Assembly: GCF_000699445.3 (NCBI RefSeq)
Contig: NC_067202.1
Location: 16,649,644-16,713,643 of the forward strand
DNA: 64,000 bases
Reading direction: 5' to 3'
DNA from: Schistosoma haematobium
Lineage: Eukaryota; Platyhelminthes; Trematoda; Strigeidida; Schistosomatidae
How positions within the stretch are numbered: position 1 is the first letter of the stretch; each line of letters starts with the position of its first letter. The position numbers were made by a program, and so were the translations under genes. This document shows positions 33,836 to 45,122 of the stretch, in pieces. The notes beneath the pieces were generated by a model. The model was not told where the DNA came from and made no database searches. It saw only the letters and a program-made list of their open reading frames with translations.

Positions 33836-34547
33836 TGAAATCATTAGTGAAGGCAGTCTACAAATAATATATTGTTTCTTTTGCATTTATCATTGGGTGT
33901 TTATTAGTCTACTCTTACTAAACGATTGCATAACATGTCAAAAGCATCTACTTCCTCTCAAAACAATCCTGTACATGTTTGAATTCTTAAAGTCTAAGGT
34001 AAGAAAGTAATCGAAGTTGAAAGATTTTCCAGCAAAACTATAAATTTCTGGATGAACTCAATCAGATTTTAAATAGAAGGTTTTGGTTTTCGGAGCGAAA
34101 TTCATTCATTCATTTGATTAAATACCATTTCGGCTCCTAAATTCTCACACTAACCTATAACCCTCATTGAACCATAGTGAGATGGATGTTTCCATGTCAT
34201 TTCAGTATTACTCAAAGGTCGTAGATAAATTATAGTCTCAGTGACTTTACACATTGATTCTGATGACACAATCACATTATTTCCAGGAGATTCAATAAAT
34301 TCAAATGGGGTAATAGCATTGTGTTGATATAAACATGACTGAATCAAGACTAAAGACAGAAAAAAAGTAGTGAGCCTTGGAGGATGTATTGTACTTTAAG
34401 ATTAGAATAGGGCTGTAGGATAAGCAGTGAATAGTTCATAATTTATATTTGCTTCAAGTTTGGTAACTATTTTACAGTACATTACCCTATAATTTGTTAC
34501 ATTAACTTTTTAATGTACGAAAAATGATCAGATACTTAGTCACCTTG

Positions 34548-34691
34548 ACAACTGATTGATCACTGGGTGGTGATCAATGTCATGTGTGTCAAGTCCTTAT
34601 TATTAGTGCAGATCGAATTCTATCGACCATGCTGCAATGTGGCCAACAGTCTAGGTGAATCGACATTGCGGGCATTATATATTGAGAATTA
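34548..34691 (+). mobile_element. Short family C unit (144 bp) with 14-bp flanking duplication
   Basis: Flanked by identical ACTTAGTCACCTTG at 34534-34547 and 34692-34705. It contains only the upstream module of family C (GATCACTGGGTGGTGATCAA ... GGGCATTATATATTGAGAAT), with no tRNA box and no ribozyme. The clean flanking duplication shows that this module was inserted as a unit. Confidence 0.8.
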
Positions 34692-35869
34692 ACTTAGTCA
34701 CCTTGTCTCAACAATATTTATTGTTCTAATTAGCGTAAAGTAGGTTCCCGAAATAGTCTTTCATCTTTTAATTATGTTATTATCATGTAATTAGCAACCA
34801 TCTTATAGATATTCGACGTTTCTGTTTCAGTTGTTAACTTCAATTTTGAAACGATGTTCTTAATCCTGATCAGTTCATCTTTATGCTTTAGCTTAATCAA
34901 TTTGTATGGTGTTGATAAGTTGAAATTGAGGACCATCTATGTTGAAATTCAAATCCTTATTAGTTCCACCTTTTGTCTAGTTGTAGAAGCAAAATCTTGG
35001 ATAGCGTCCAGTGAGTAGATGAAAACCTTCAAGTGTTAAATGCTTTCTGAAAACTAATACTGTGATAAAAACTAGTTTCATGTAACAAGCGGGGTCTTTG
35101 TAGTTTGTTAACTAAGTTCGGTTGAGAATAGGCATTTACACTATTCCAAAATTAAATCGGTAAACGGTACTTAATTAATGTTGAGTGGATGGAGGAAATC
35201 GATAGAAAATTTCAAAACTAAGGTAAAATATTTATTGCTATTTGTGGGATTCGAAGAAACGTCATCGAGCTTCACATTCTAAGACATTACTATTGGTACG
35301 GCTTCTGAGAACTACCATGGAGCCTCTAGAAGCTCTAAAGAAGCCTAAGAGTTTCCGTCTAATCAGAACATGATGGATCTTTCTAGAATATCAATGTGAC
35401 ATGCTACTATTGGACAGTAGCATGGTTTTCTGTGCACCACCGATCTATTAAGACTACTACGACTAATACATTAAAGAAGTGGGATACTTATAATTGATTG
35501 GTCATTCAGTGGTGACCATTATTACCAAGGAGAATACAGACTACTTATTCAACTCACAATATTTCTGTTCATCTATCAAAATTATGGTAGAACAAGGCAT
35601 AACTGTTACAACATTCATGGATGTCACGTCATATACAAACATCTTAAAATACCTTATTTACAACTTGTCTTAGTTGACTAAAAATTTATGAATTTTTTGA
35701 CATTAAAAACACGTAACTGATGGTCAGGGTTATAGTGCCACAATTGGTATATCTTAAATTGGCTTTGTAAGAAAGAATGAAGATTAACTTAGTGATCTAT
35801 TCTGCAACATATGGTCGATAAAGCATAAACGACCTCAAATCCATCTATTTCCATCATTGATGTTTAGGG

Positions 35870-36110
35870 ACACCCAGAACCTTCCTCGAGAAAAGCTCAA
35901 AGGGGTCCTGGGAACACTAGGAAACATTTTATCCAATCAGCATTGAATAGAAGTTTCGCAGAAACATCTAGAAAAGAAAGAGTAACACCTATCCTATTGT
36001 TAGGATTCTAGAACCTTCCAAAAGCTCAAGTCTATCTGAAATGTTATAAATACCCTAAAATTTCTCTACATACACTAACCTTAGAGTCAAGCGTTCCTCT
36101 CATAACTCTC
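35870..36110. repeat. Dispersed repeat family I, possible LTR piece
   Basis: Shares 'CAT.TTATCCAATCA' and 'TATAAATAC' in the same order with 44400-44760. The TATAAATACC box downstream of an AG-rich part resembles an LTR promoter, but termini were not found. Confidence 0.3.
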
Positions 36111-36704
36111 ACCTTTTCTCTCATGTTGAAGTTGTTGTGTAGATGTAGCCTGAGGTTACTAGAAGTGCTTAAGAAACCAGTTCAAGAGTTCAGTGAGAAG
36201 ATTTATCCATTTGTATTATCTAGTTAAAGATTCTGAAAGGTTTTCGTCTGCATGATCCAAACTTTAGCCACATAGAATTGTCATTCACACCAAAAACTAT
36301 ATATTAAATCCATTGTCTTAACCATGATCGTAAATTTAACACACTTCATACTTACGTATTGTTTAAGATAAAACTTTTCTGTCTGGTTATTATCTTACTA
36401 GTTTACTAGTTAAATGCGTGATCATGATTCATATTCGGATGGAGGTTTGTTCACTAAGGAGCTGGTCAGTTTGATCGTGAAGCTTTGATTGTTCTGACTA
36501 AAATCGATCAGCACAATCTTCAGGTAGAATTTTCCTATTCGGAACACTCCCTATGTGACTGACAACTTGTATTAATAACCTGGGTCTTGATTGATCTTTG
36601 CTGACATTTACTCTGTCAATGTCTGTACATTTATTTTGATTGACTTTACCTTTGACCTGATTTCATATATTTTTTCATGATTTTTCTGATTGATTGATAA
36701 ATTG

Positions 36705-36955
36705 AGCTGGTTTCGTGGATTGGTTGAGGTTAGACATTAACACCATCGGATGCTGGCTCAATGGTCTAGAGGTTAAACGTTCGCGCGTGAAACCCAAGGT
36801 CCTGGATTTGAATCCTGTGAGCGAGATCGTAAATGCGTACGGCTAAGAAGTCCCACCCAGTGCTTCCAGGTTTTCAATGGTGGTCTAATGCCAATCAAGT
36901 TATGATCTCAATCAAAAACTTAATATTCTCCACAACTTCATACTGATGATTTCGA
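36705..36955 (+). mobile_element. Family B SINE with deleted ribozyme
   Basis: The head is kept (CAATGGTCTAGAGGTTAAAC). The stretch between stem II and the cleavage site is deleted: AAGTCCCAC joins directly to CCAGTGCTTCCAGG, so the right breakpoint falls one base before the predicted cleavage position. Confidence 0.7.
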
Positions 36956-37139
36956 TGTGCTTACTGATCGCTGAGTGAGCTGAGTATCAAGTCTATAAGG
37001 ATTCTTTAGTTTTCTAGCTGAAATTTCAGCATTTTCTCAATTGAGTCTGTATTCACGATTGCTCATATGGATTGATACAATTCATTAACGTGATTTATAT
37101 CATAATTCACTCACATCACTTGATTAATTTTCTGTTCTA

Positions 37140-37350
37140 TAACTACTAACTTGAGGTCGGTCGCGGCCCGGATAATTCAGTGATAACGATTCTGACTGTA
37201 AAACTGGGTGACACGAGATCGAATCCGCCTTGAGCACCAGTTCCGTCAAGATTACGGGTACACCTTGCTGACGAATGCCAAGTAGCACGAAACCCGGATC
37301 CATAGTTTCCTGTCGACTACCTCCAACCACCATCTAATCTCGAAATCCAA
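37140..37350 (+). mobile_element. Family C hammerhead SINE
   Basis: tRNA-like head with A-box region (GGATAATTCAGTGATAACG) and B box (GAGATCGAATCC), then the hammerhead near 37271-37303 (core CTGACGA intact, stem II ATGC/GCAC weakened, triplet ATC), and the end ACCTCCAACCACCATCTAAT. It lacks the upstream module present at 19447. Confidence 0.75.
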
Positions 37351-37584
37351 TTTTATACATTAAAAAAGGGTTAAAGAAGTTTATTTGTAGCATTAAACAG
37401 TTGTCGGTGGTTTGTGTAATAGGTCTTATTTACGGGGATTTTATTTACATAATTTTTTGACTGGAAACTTGGTAAATCATCTTGAATTTAGTTGATAACG
37501 ACTATAATTTAATCATATCGGCACATAGACAGTTAATCATCAATAGTATCCCTTTTGTCTGTCATGTTTTTATCGTGAATTTGA

Positions 37585-37975
37585 TGGACTGATCAATTGC
37601 AGTCCTAAACATCATTTGGAAGATTCAAGTAAACAATACCAAGTGAAATCATGCCACAAGCAGGTGACTATTAGGACTCAGTAGCTAAGTGGATAACGTG
37701 ATGGCGTTTGAAGCAAACGTTTCTGGGTTCATGTCCTGGTGTGAACATCAACTCTGAGATCCAGGTACATATAACTGACGAGTCCCTAATAGGACGAAAC
37801 ACGCATCCTAGATCCCACGGCTAGTCACTATCCATCTTAGCTTGAAAAAAGCTTGTGACCTAAGGCAATATCGAGGCAGTCCGCATAGGATTCACATATG
37901 CCTGCAAGAGACTGAACAATTGCAGTCCTAAATAACAATAAGAAGATTCAAGTAAACAAAACCAAGTGAATTAAC
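37585..37975 (+). mobile_element. Family A hammerhead SINE, permuted copy with direct terminal repeats
   Basis: Head with A box (TAGCTAAGTGGATAACG) and a B-box region reading GGGTTCATGTCC, ribozyme at 37768-37815, tail TATCGAGGCAGTCCGCATAG. The block TGCAGTCCTAA ... AGATTCAAGTAAACAA is present at both ends (37598 and 37921), giving a 323-bp period. Confidence 0.8.
37768..37815 (+). ncRNA. Hammerhead motif, family A
   Basis: Core CTGACGA at 37775, stem II GTCC/GGAC and GAAA are intact. Stem III (ACACGCAT) has two mismatches, the triplet is ATC, and stem I is weak. Confidence 0.5.
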
Positions 37976-38828
37976 GAATTCAGAAATGTTCTCTGAAAAT
38001 GTTCAGTCCTTCTTATGACATATTCATTATCGTTTGCTATTAGAAGAGACATTTATAAAATGCACTCTGATTTAATCTATAATGGAGGTTTATAAACAAT
38101 TGGCTAAAGATGAAGAATCCTTGACTGGATGATCCTTCATTGCTAAAAACGAATTGAAATGAAGACATTTGTAGAATATGAAGTTTGACATAGGTGAATT
38201 TCAATTATCGATACCACCCGTGCACTGATGTTCTGGTTTCTTTCTTCATTTAAACTGCTATCATGATACATTAATATGAATTGGAGAAGTTGCTAACATA
38301 CGGGAATCAATGAATAGGCATTGAATCAAAAAGCATTCACTAACGAAACGATGTTAGATTTGAATAGAAGACTATTTGTGTTAGAACGCTCAGTTTTTCT
38401 CGTCTACACTAATGGAACGCTAATTTGCTTTAGACGAATATCTACACTAGGTACTCTCTGGGTGTTTATGTAACAGGACTTCAACACAACTTACATCAAG
38501 AACACGTGACTAGTCTGACTAGGGCGTAAGTATATTTCCACACTAAAAACCGACGATAATAATAATAATAACAGGGGTAGGAGAATATATAATTCATCTA
38601 ACGCCTATCAGACTATGCACAAGTCTGACTTAGCAAACAACCAATCACCTTTACACATCAATATATTAACCTGGATTTTCACCGCCTTTGATAATATTCA
38701 ACTAGTCCTATTGTGAACTTGAAGACATAGATCAGTTTTCAAGAATGTTAATAGTCAATTACGTAACAAACGTTTTTCTCATTGTGTCATTATTCAATAA
38801 GTAATTGAGATTTATCTTTACTAAACAG

Positions 38829-39278
38829 ATTCATCAAAACCCAATCGATTGAACTTAATGCGACAAACATCTGATCCACTAAGTCATCCAGTAATACGTG
38901 GTCGTAGTCCACAAAGTTCTAGTCAATGGATAAATATTCAAGATGCTTCACATACTACAAATCAAATACCTTTATATCAACAAGCATTACTTAGTCCTCG
39001 AGTAAAAGTTCCACAAAATAATAATTTACTAACTAAAGGTTTAATTCAATCAGATTATACTGCAAACATGTACTCTGATATACCACAATATCAACAACAA
39101 ACTCAACTTACACATAATCAATCGTCAAGTGGGCAAATTTCAATGAATCGATCAAATTTGGCACAATTACAAAGTTTATATCAACAATTACTTCAACAGC
39201 ATCAACAACTTTTACAACAACAACAACGTCAACAACTCCATCCACAACAACAACAACAAACTTTGGATTATACAGCTG
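38829..39278 (+). CDS. Host gene exon 4 (Gln-rich)
   Basis: A 450-nt exon between TTTACTAAACAG and GTAATAAAG. It completes an Asp codon from exon 3, has 149 codons and leaves one base. It starts SSKPNRLNLMRQTSDPLSHP, is rich in Ser, Pro, Asn and Gln, and ends in Gln tracts encoded by CAA (39178-39264). Such composition is typical of disordered linkers in scaffold or regulatory proteins. The frame stays open past the donor to a stop at 39302, so a retained intron would end the protein there after DYVIL. Confidence 0.9.
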
Positions 39279-39389
39279 GTAATAAAGATTACGTAATTTT
39301 ATAATCTCATGATTAATGCATTTTTGTGTTTATTAGTGATATGAGGGGTGTGTGTAAATATGTAAGACAACTATTAGATGACTTTATGG

Positions 39390-40320
39390 TTTGTTACTTT
39401 TCATAGGGCAGAGGACACATCAACCAGCATTCTGTTCAGACTATTCTGTCCTCAACTTTCCTTTCTAATTGTTGCTATTCATTCTTTTTTGATGTTTGTC
39501 TTTAATTCCTTGCAAAAATGTTTCCTTCGGTTTATCTATTCTCTTTTTGCCTTGATGCTTCTGAGTTGGGGCTTGCCTCATGACTCGGTTTGATGATTTA
39601 TACAATATTTGTTCTATCCACTTGCAACGTCTTCTAATTTCTTCGTCAGCCGGAAGCTGGTTTGTCTCTTTCCACAGTAGATTGTCCCAAATGATATCCG
39701 GCCAGTGGACATTGAGTGTCTTGCTGAGGCAATGGTTTATAAATACTTGTACCTTTTTGATGATATGTTCGATAGTCCTCGAAGTCTCAGCATCGTACAA
39801 AAGAACTGTCTTCATGTCTGCAATGAAAATTACGACTTTGCTGACAGTTGTTTTGAGTTCCAGATGTTCTTTAATTGTAGGAGAGCTATTACTGATTTGC
39901 TGATCCGTTCCTTTACATTCTCATCAGATTCCCCCTGTTTATTAGTGATGTTGCTCAGGTATATAAAGCTTCCACCTCTTTCAGAAATTCTTCACCGAGT
40001 GTGTTATGGTTTGTGTTCCCTGAGTTGTATTTCTTGATTTTGCTTTTTACCTTGTTAAAGTTGAGACATACTACTGCACGATCTCCTGCCACTATGTTTG
40101 ACTTCATTTGAATTTATCGTTGTGTATAGGTCGGAAAGTACAGGTCATCTGCAAAGTCCAAATCATCTTGTTGCATCCATGCTGTTCGCTGTTTTCCGTG
40201 CATCATCTAAGATGTGGAGGTTTTCATTATCCAATCAATCATCAGAATAAAGAGAAAAGGAGACAGTAGGTATTTTTGTTTGATACTGGTTCTATTTGGA
40301 ACACATCTGTGAGGTGGGTA
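39390..40320 (-). mobile_element. RTE/SR2-type retrotransposon fragment
   Basis: The complement encodes VLLYDAETSRTIEHIIKKVQ, INHCLSKTLNVHWPDIIWDN and EEIRRRCKWIEQILYKSSNR, the end domain of the RTE protein, with shifts; the upstream part lies at 39830-40320. It fills most of intron 4 near exon 4. Confidence 0.75.
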
Positions 40321-40989
40321 ACTATTGAAAACTAGAAAATATAAGGTATCTGTTTCAGGCTTGAAAAATTTAAGATTATCCATTCATAGGGCATATTTTC
40401 AATTTGAAGGTACATTGCTAAGAATTTCCATATTGGAACGGAACAGCTATCAAGTGCTTTTCTACAGTTGTCTAAATAAGGTTAGCTCAATGAGTAAACC
40501 TCTGTGTTTAATTAAGAGAATACTAAGGGTTGATCTCTTATATGTAAGTTAAAGATAATTTTTCAATCAAGAACTGATATCATGGAAAAACTAGAGGTCA
40601 GTGCGTATTTGTGTACATTCCGTTTACGGAATCCTCATCAACACAAACAATTCGACCTTGATTAGAGGAAATCCTGACAGTATATCTGCGTAAGTTGTCA
40701 TGACATTGTCAATAATAGGATGATATTGAATCAATTAGGCAGGGAGATATTCGTAACATGTTACCTGACACTAAAGTGCTCATTTTCGAAGTTAGTTAGT
40801 TGACGATAATTGACAAGAAATTCTGTGATGACCTACGTTTTGCACTAGCCTTTCTCTCATCAGCAAGGTTCATCAACAATCTTGAAAAAACTGATGGTTG
40901 TATCTTGATGAAACACTCTTCTTCCAGGTTTATATTCTAAAGCATTAACATTATCATTCAAACTACAAGCAATCTTCTGTAAGATTGAA

Positions 40990-41120
40990 ATCTTTACATC
41001 AATCGATTAATGAGTAGTGGACAATGTCATGTTTGTCTGGTCTTTTTACACTAGTCAAATTCTATTGGTGAATTTTCAATGTGACTAGTAGTCTAAATGA
41101 ATCAATATTGCGTGAACCAA
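40990..41120 (+). mobile_element. Degenerate short family C module
   Basis: Retains the order ATCGATTAATGAGTAGTGGA, CAATGTCATGTTTGTCTGGT, TTCAATGTGACTAGTAGTCT and AATATTGCGTG of the 144-bp unit at 34548. Confidence 0.5.
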
Positions 41121-41509
41121 ATTTAGACATCTGACGATTGAATTTAGTGGAGAGGAAACTCTGAATCAAGGTTTATTACTAGTTCAGCAATCTGTGTGTA
41201 ACTAGGCTTGAATGAATTATTTGTGAGTGACTTGTTGAAATTCAGTGTCTTTCAAGCTCACTTATGATTTACACTGTAAACTGGCTGTAATTCCGCTCAT
41301 TGTTGAAACGAACCGCCTAATTGTATTGATAAGAGATGAATGTTAATTGACTCATAGAATAAATAGGATCATAAAACTTTTTGTTTCCTCCATTCGAGAT
41401 GTAAAATATGAAATGATTATTTAGTTAGTGTAGTAAGTACCATGGTGTTTAATTATTAGTCTTGGGTGAATTCAATCAATCGAATCTATGATTCATTTCT
41501 GTATTGTGT

Positions 41510-41715
41510 GTTTAAATCTTCCCGTCAATGTTTAGAACTGAAATAGATCAATCTCTTATTGACATATACGCATCTTGTGAAGATTGCACTCAGATACAAG
41601 CATCAACTTTGAGATGTAGGTAGACCCAACTGACGAGTCCCAAATAGGACGAAATACGCATTCTGTCATCCATTGCTACCCATCACCATTTCTGCTTACA
41701 AATCTAGTCTTATTC
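41510..41715 (+). mobile_element. Family A SINE, partial
   Basis: An inverted tail piece (AATAGATCAATCTCTTATTG) joins a plus copy lacking the tRNA head. The ribozyme core CTGACGA at 41630 with stem II GTCC/GGAC and GAAA is intact, but stem III and the cleavage triplet (TTC) have drifted. Confidence 0.6.
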
Positions 41716-42009
41716 ATTTATTATATCATGTTGATTTGTTTCATGGTAATTAGTTGAAAGCAATTGATAACAAACTACTGATATTAGTTTTATATTAGTT
41801 CCAAGTCATTAGGACATGTGTACCTAAAACATTTAGAGGAACTAATCGTCTTCATGGTAGTGAACAGATTCGACTAACAGACAGACTAATTCCAGGAATT
41901 CATTGTAATTATTACCTATCGATTGAGATGATATATTTATTTCTTAGAATGTATTTACCTATTTACCTATTTGTTTATAATATACATACATGTATTTTTC
42001 ACATTTAAG

Positions 42010-42203
42010 GTCAACAGATAGATAGTAGTTTTTATGCAACTGTTCAACGTCCATCCGCTACTATTCCTAGTTCATTGGTTGCAAGTTTACAACGTGTAAT
42101 TTTACAGCAACAACAACAACAACACCAAACTCCAATGCAACAACAATTACAGATTCCTCAGACACAACCGTCAATCATCCCCACTGTGAGTATGTATCCA
42201 CAG
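42010..42203 (+). CDS. Host gene exon 5 (Gln-rich)
   Basis: A 194-nt exon between ACATTTAAG and GTAGGTT. It completes a Gly codon and holds 64 whole codons, ending exactly on a codon. It reads QQIDSSFYATVQRPSATIPS and then Gln runs (CAACAACAACAACAACACCA at about 42105). Starts in phase with exon 4. Confidence 0.88.
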
Positions 42204-42589
42204 GTAGGTTATTTAACCAATATTGGTATCTAAGTGGATTTCTTGTCATACATTGATTAATTTGGCGAGAGTAAAATTCAAAGATTGCTGCAGAATAATA
42301 TGAAACCATTTCATTTTACTAGGTTCTCATCAGCTTCTTATAATTTAGATAATATTACATCATCAAAATTACCATGGAAGTTGACAGACGAATGTGTACA
42401 TCATGATGTAGAAAAGATTCTATGAAAGTCAGTAAGACCAATAGTAAGAGCTCTTCAGAATCTCTTATTTACCATTTGATCTATGATTGATTTATATAGT
42501 TCCCTACTCCATTCTTCATACCTCATCGATTTCCTCTCGCTGTACTGACGTATTATCTGATTACCTAAACAAGACTTATATTTTTAAGC

Positions 42590-42735
42590 AAAGATGGATA
42601 GTGGCTAGCAATGGAATCCAGGAAGGGCGTTTCGTCCTATTTAGGACTCGTCAGCTGGATGTACCAGGAGCTCAGGGTTGATGTTCTTTCTGGAACTGAA
42701 ACCCAGTACAGTTCGCTTAGTAGTTACGATTATGT
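42590..42735 (-). mobile_element. Family A SINE, ribozyme and head part
   Basis: Minus-strand copy running from the GGCTAGCAATGGAATCCAGG end, through the ribozyme (42616-42661), to a decayed head (GAACTGAAACCCAGTACAGT). Confidence 0.7.
42616..42661 (-). ncRNA. Hammerhead ribozyme motif, family A
   Basis: On the minus strand: stem I ATCCAG/CTGGAT with six perfect pairs, core CTGACGA, stem II GTCC/GGAC, GAAA. Stem III is weakened (ACGCCCTT) and the triplet is TTC. The catalytic core is complete. Confidence 0.6.
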
Positions 42736-43009
42736 TCTCTATCAGAGCATAATGATGTAAACGTAGGAAACTTTTCATTTGAATCCCAGTCACCGAACAT
42801 TCTACAGTGTAATTGGGGTAATATTAAATATCACGTGGATTATTTAAATAGAATAGTCACCAAAATTACAGATAATCTTTAATTTTGCTAGCATATCACT
42901 TATTTTTATTAATTTAAACACATGAACATTAGAACAAGGAGGCATCAAATGTGTATGCGTGACACTTCATCATCCGATTATTGTGACGGTTGAGATACTG
43001 CCCAGACGC

Positions 43010-43395
43010 CGAAACCGAAGCAAATGGTTTTCTCAGTAGGCCACTTTTCAAGCTTGTGATCTAAAGCTCTAGTCCATAAATCAATGGAGCAACGTTGAGA
43101 GATGCAGTCCCATGACAGCTGTTGACCAACAATAGGTTCGTACGCCATTTATTCCTTATGGATCGTAGAACCCACATTCACCAACGGGTTTCCGAACTCT
43201 TCTACACAAATCCTCCACATCAACCAACCCGGTTAAAGCGTCGAACATTTGCTTTTTTTCCTCCGAGTTTCGTATACAACAGTAATGCCGTGAAAAGTCA
43301 GTGACTGAGACTTCTCTGGAAGTGTCTGTATACGTGAGGCCGTGTGAGAGCATCTGAAGAGGAAGAGCAGACTCTCTTCACCATCATACATATCA
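43010..43395 (-). repeat. Dispersed repeat family D, copy 2
   Basis: Same orientation as 9595-10035: GATGCAGTCCCATGACAGCT, then CAACCAACCCGGTTAAAGCG, then GAGACTTCTCTGGAAGTGTC. It has a deletion of roughly 50 bp in the first third relative to the copy at 59870. Confidence 0.6.
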
Positions 43396-43715
43396 GAGCA
43401 TATGGAGGAAAAGTTTTATATACACAAACTTGCAAGCTGTTCAGAGATGCCTCTAAAAAGTTAAGTAGAGTTAACCGTTTGAGTATTAACATTACAAAGC
43501 TAAAATGCATAATTACAAAACTGATTAAAAATGAACTTGTATATTGTCATCACAATCTTATTAACTTTCTTACAATCTTCATTATATCATGATGTACATA
43601 GTCATTTCTAATCTCCACCGTAAAGTTATCGTATATCAATTTCCATGATAATTTTGTTGATGTAATATTGAGATGGTGGAGAAGATTTGTAGCTCAGGTG
43701 GATGATTTTGATGGA

Positions 43716-43892
43716 GTTATGTTCTCTGAGCTGGATGGTTTGGTCGTGGAGATTTCATCGTTTTTCTGGACGACATCATCAGCACAAACTTCAGATAGAA
43801 GACTTCACTTCTATATGACGTTTGTGCTGATGATTTCGTCCATAAGAACGTTAAAGCTCCACAACCAAACCATCCAGCTCAGAGAACAAAAC
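43716..43892. repeat. Family H inverted repeat (hairpin)
   Basis: The outer arms at 43721-43751 and 43857-43888 (CTCTGAGCTGGATGGTTTGG and its complement) differ at about one position. The inner arms at 43769-43789 and 43819-43840 (CATCATCAGCACAAAC and its complement) also differ at about one position. The layout is a long two-step hairpin. Single-arm relatives occur at 32770-32890 and about 36460-36535. Confidence 0.75.
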
Positions 43893-44399
43893 TTTATCAA
43901 GACGATGTAATATTACCTAAGTTGTAAGGAGATGACGAGTTTTTCGTGAAATGAAATGAATTCATTTTATCCTGCATCAATCTTCATACTCAAGAGATTT
44001 AGACATTATAACACTAGTTTCTCAGGGTTTATTATGATTGCTGCCACTGCAAAACAAGACCGAAACATACTACTAAAGGGAATTAGGACTAAGAAAGGAT
44101 GAAAAGTTGAATGTATCGTTTTTGTACTCAGAGTTCCGGTGGTAGATTTCATACTTGGTATGGCGTAGTGCTGAAACTAGATTACAAGAAATATCTCATT
44201 TTGATATGATAAAGTGCATAATTAAGGGTGTTTGTATAGTTACCTAATGTTCTCTCACTCTCACTGCCGACTATAAATCTTGACTTCAAGTTTCGTTAAG
44301 TTTGTAAATAGAATGTTAACAATAACATCGTTACATTGTAGTTGATGTCAGTTGGTAAAAAAATCTCATAGGGTTATATAATCTTAACCCTCATAACAC

Positions 44400-44760
44400 T
44401 AACCCAGCACCTAGTATGTAAACTCAAAATTTTTCTCCTTACTGTGAGGACGGCCAGCGAGCGAACTTAAGGAAGTTCTAAGAAACTCAGAAAGAGCCAA
44501 AGATATTTCATCCAATCATCTTTTGGAAGAGTATTCCAGAATCTCGACGTGTAGCCTCCCTGTTGAACAAATGCTAAAACTACCTGTATGCGAATTGAAT
44601 GACTATAATGATGATTTTGTTTTCACTAAAAAAACTATAAATACCTGACAGATTTGTACCATATTTGACACTATTTGGAATAATATTCCTTTCACTTGTG
44701 TTCTGTATTCTCATTTACGATGTGGAGGATTAAAGTGTTCAAGTGCTCTAGTTGTACGCG
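44400..44760. repeat. Dispersed repeat family I, second copy
   Basis: Shares AAAGATATTTCATCCAATCA-type sequence and a TATAAATACC box with 35870-36110. Possibly LTR-derived; no termini or coding region found. Confidence 0.3.
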
Positions 44761-44974
44761 GTATATTAGGAATCTAAACTCTAGATATAACACTTACGAT
44801 GATGAGTAATATAACACGTAAAGAATTATTTTGCATGTTATAATCTCTATTCCACTGTATTTTCATTTCTCTATTGTTAATAGTTATATAACTAGGAAGT
44901 GTTTCCTGATAGGTTAGCATGTCGTTCAAGGTCGTCAGTATAGTACGCCTTTGTTGAAATATAATTAAGAGTTT

Positions 44975-45122
44975 AGGGGTTGTGGAGATGAAGTTTTTTT
45001 GATTGAGATCATGAATCGACTGATGTTAGACCACTATTGAAAACCTGGAAGCACTGGACGGCCGACTCGTCCTATTGTGAGACTCCTCAGCAGTGCGCAC
45101 CCACAATCCCGCTCGCGGGATT
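44975..45122 (-). mobile_element. Truncated family B copy
   Basis: Runs from GGGGTTGTGGAGATGAAG to the first bases of the tRNA-like head (CCCGCTCGCGGGATT) and stops. The ribozyme is intact except that GAAAC has become GAGTC. Confidence 0.65.

Larger units (their letters stand above)
13982..38828 (+). other. Giant intron 3 (24.8 kb)
   Basis: GTAAGTAGG donor at 13982 and TAAACAG acceptor at 38828. The flanking exons join in frame (1 nt + 2 nt). It is filled with retroelements and most of the family B SINEs listed below. A small phase-1/phase-1 exon could be hidden in it without breaking the frame. Confidence 0.7.

Noticed and set aside
39279..39304. Exon 4 read-through to a stop at 39302
   Set aside because: The frame crosses a good GTAATAAAG donor, and the exon joins exon 5 in frame, so the stop is taken as intronic.
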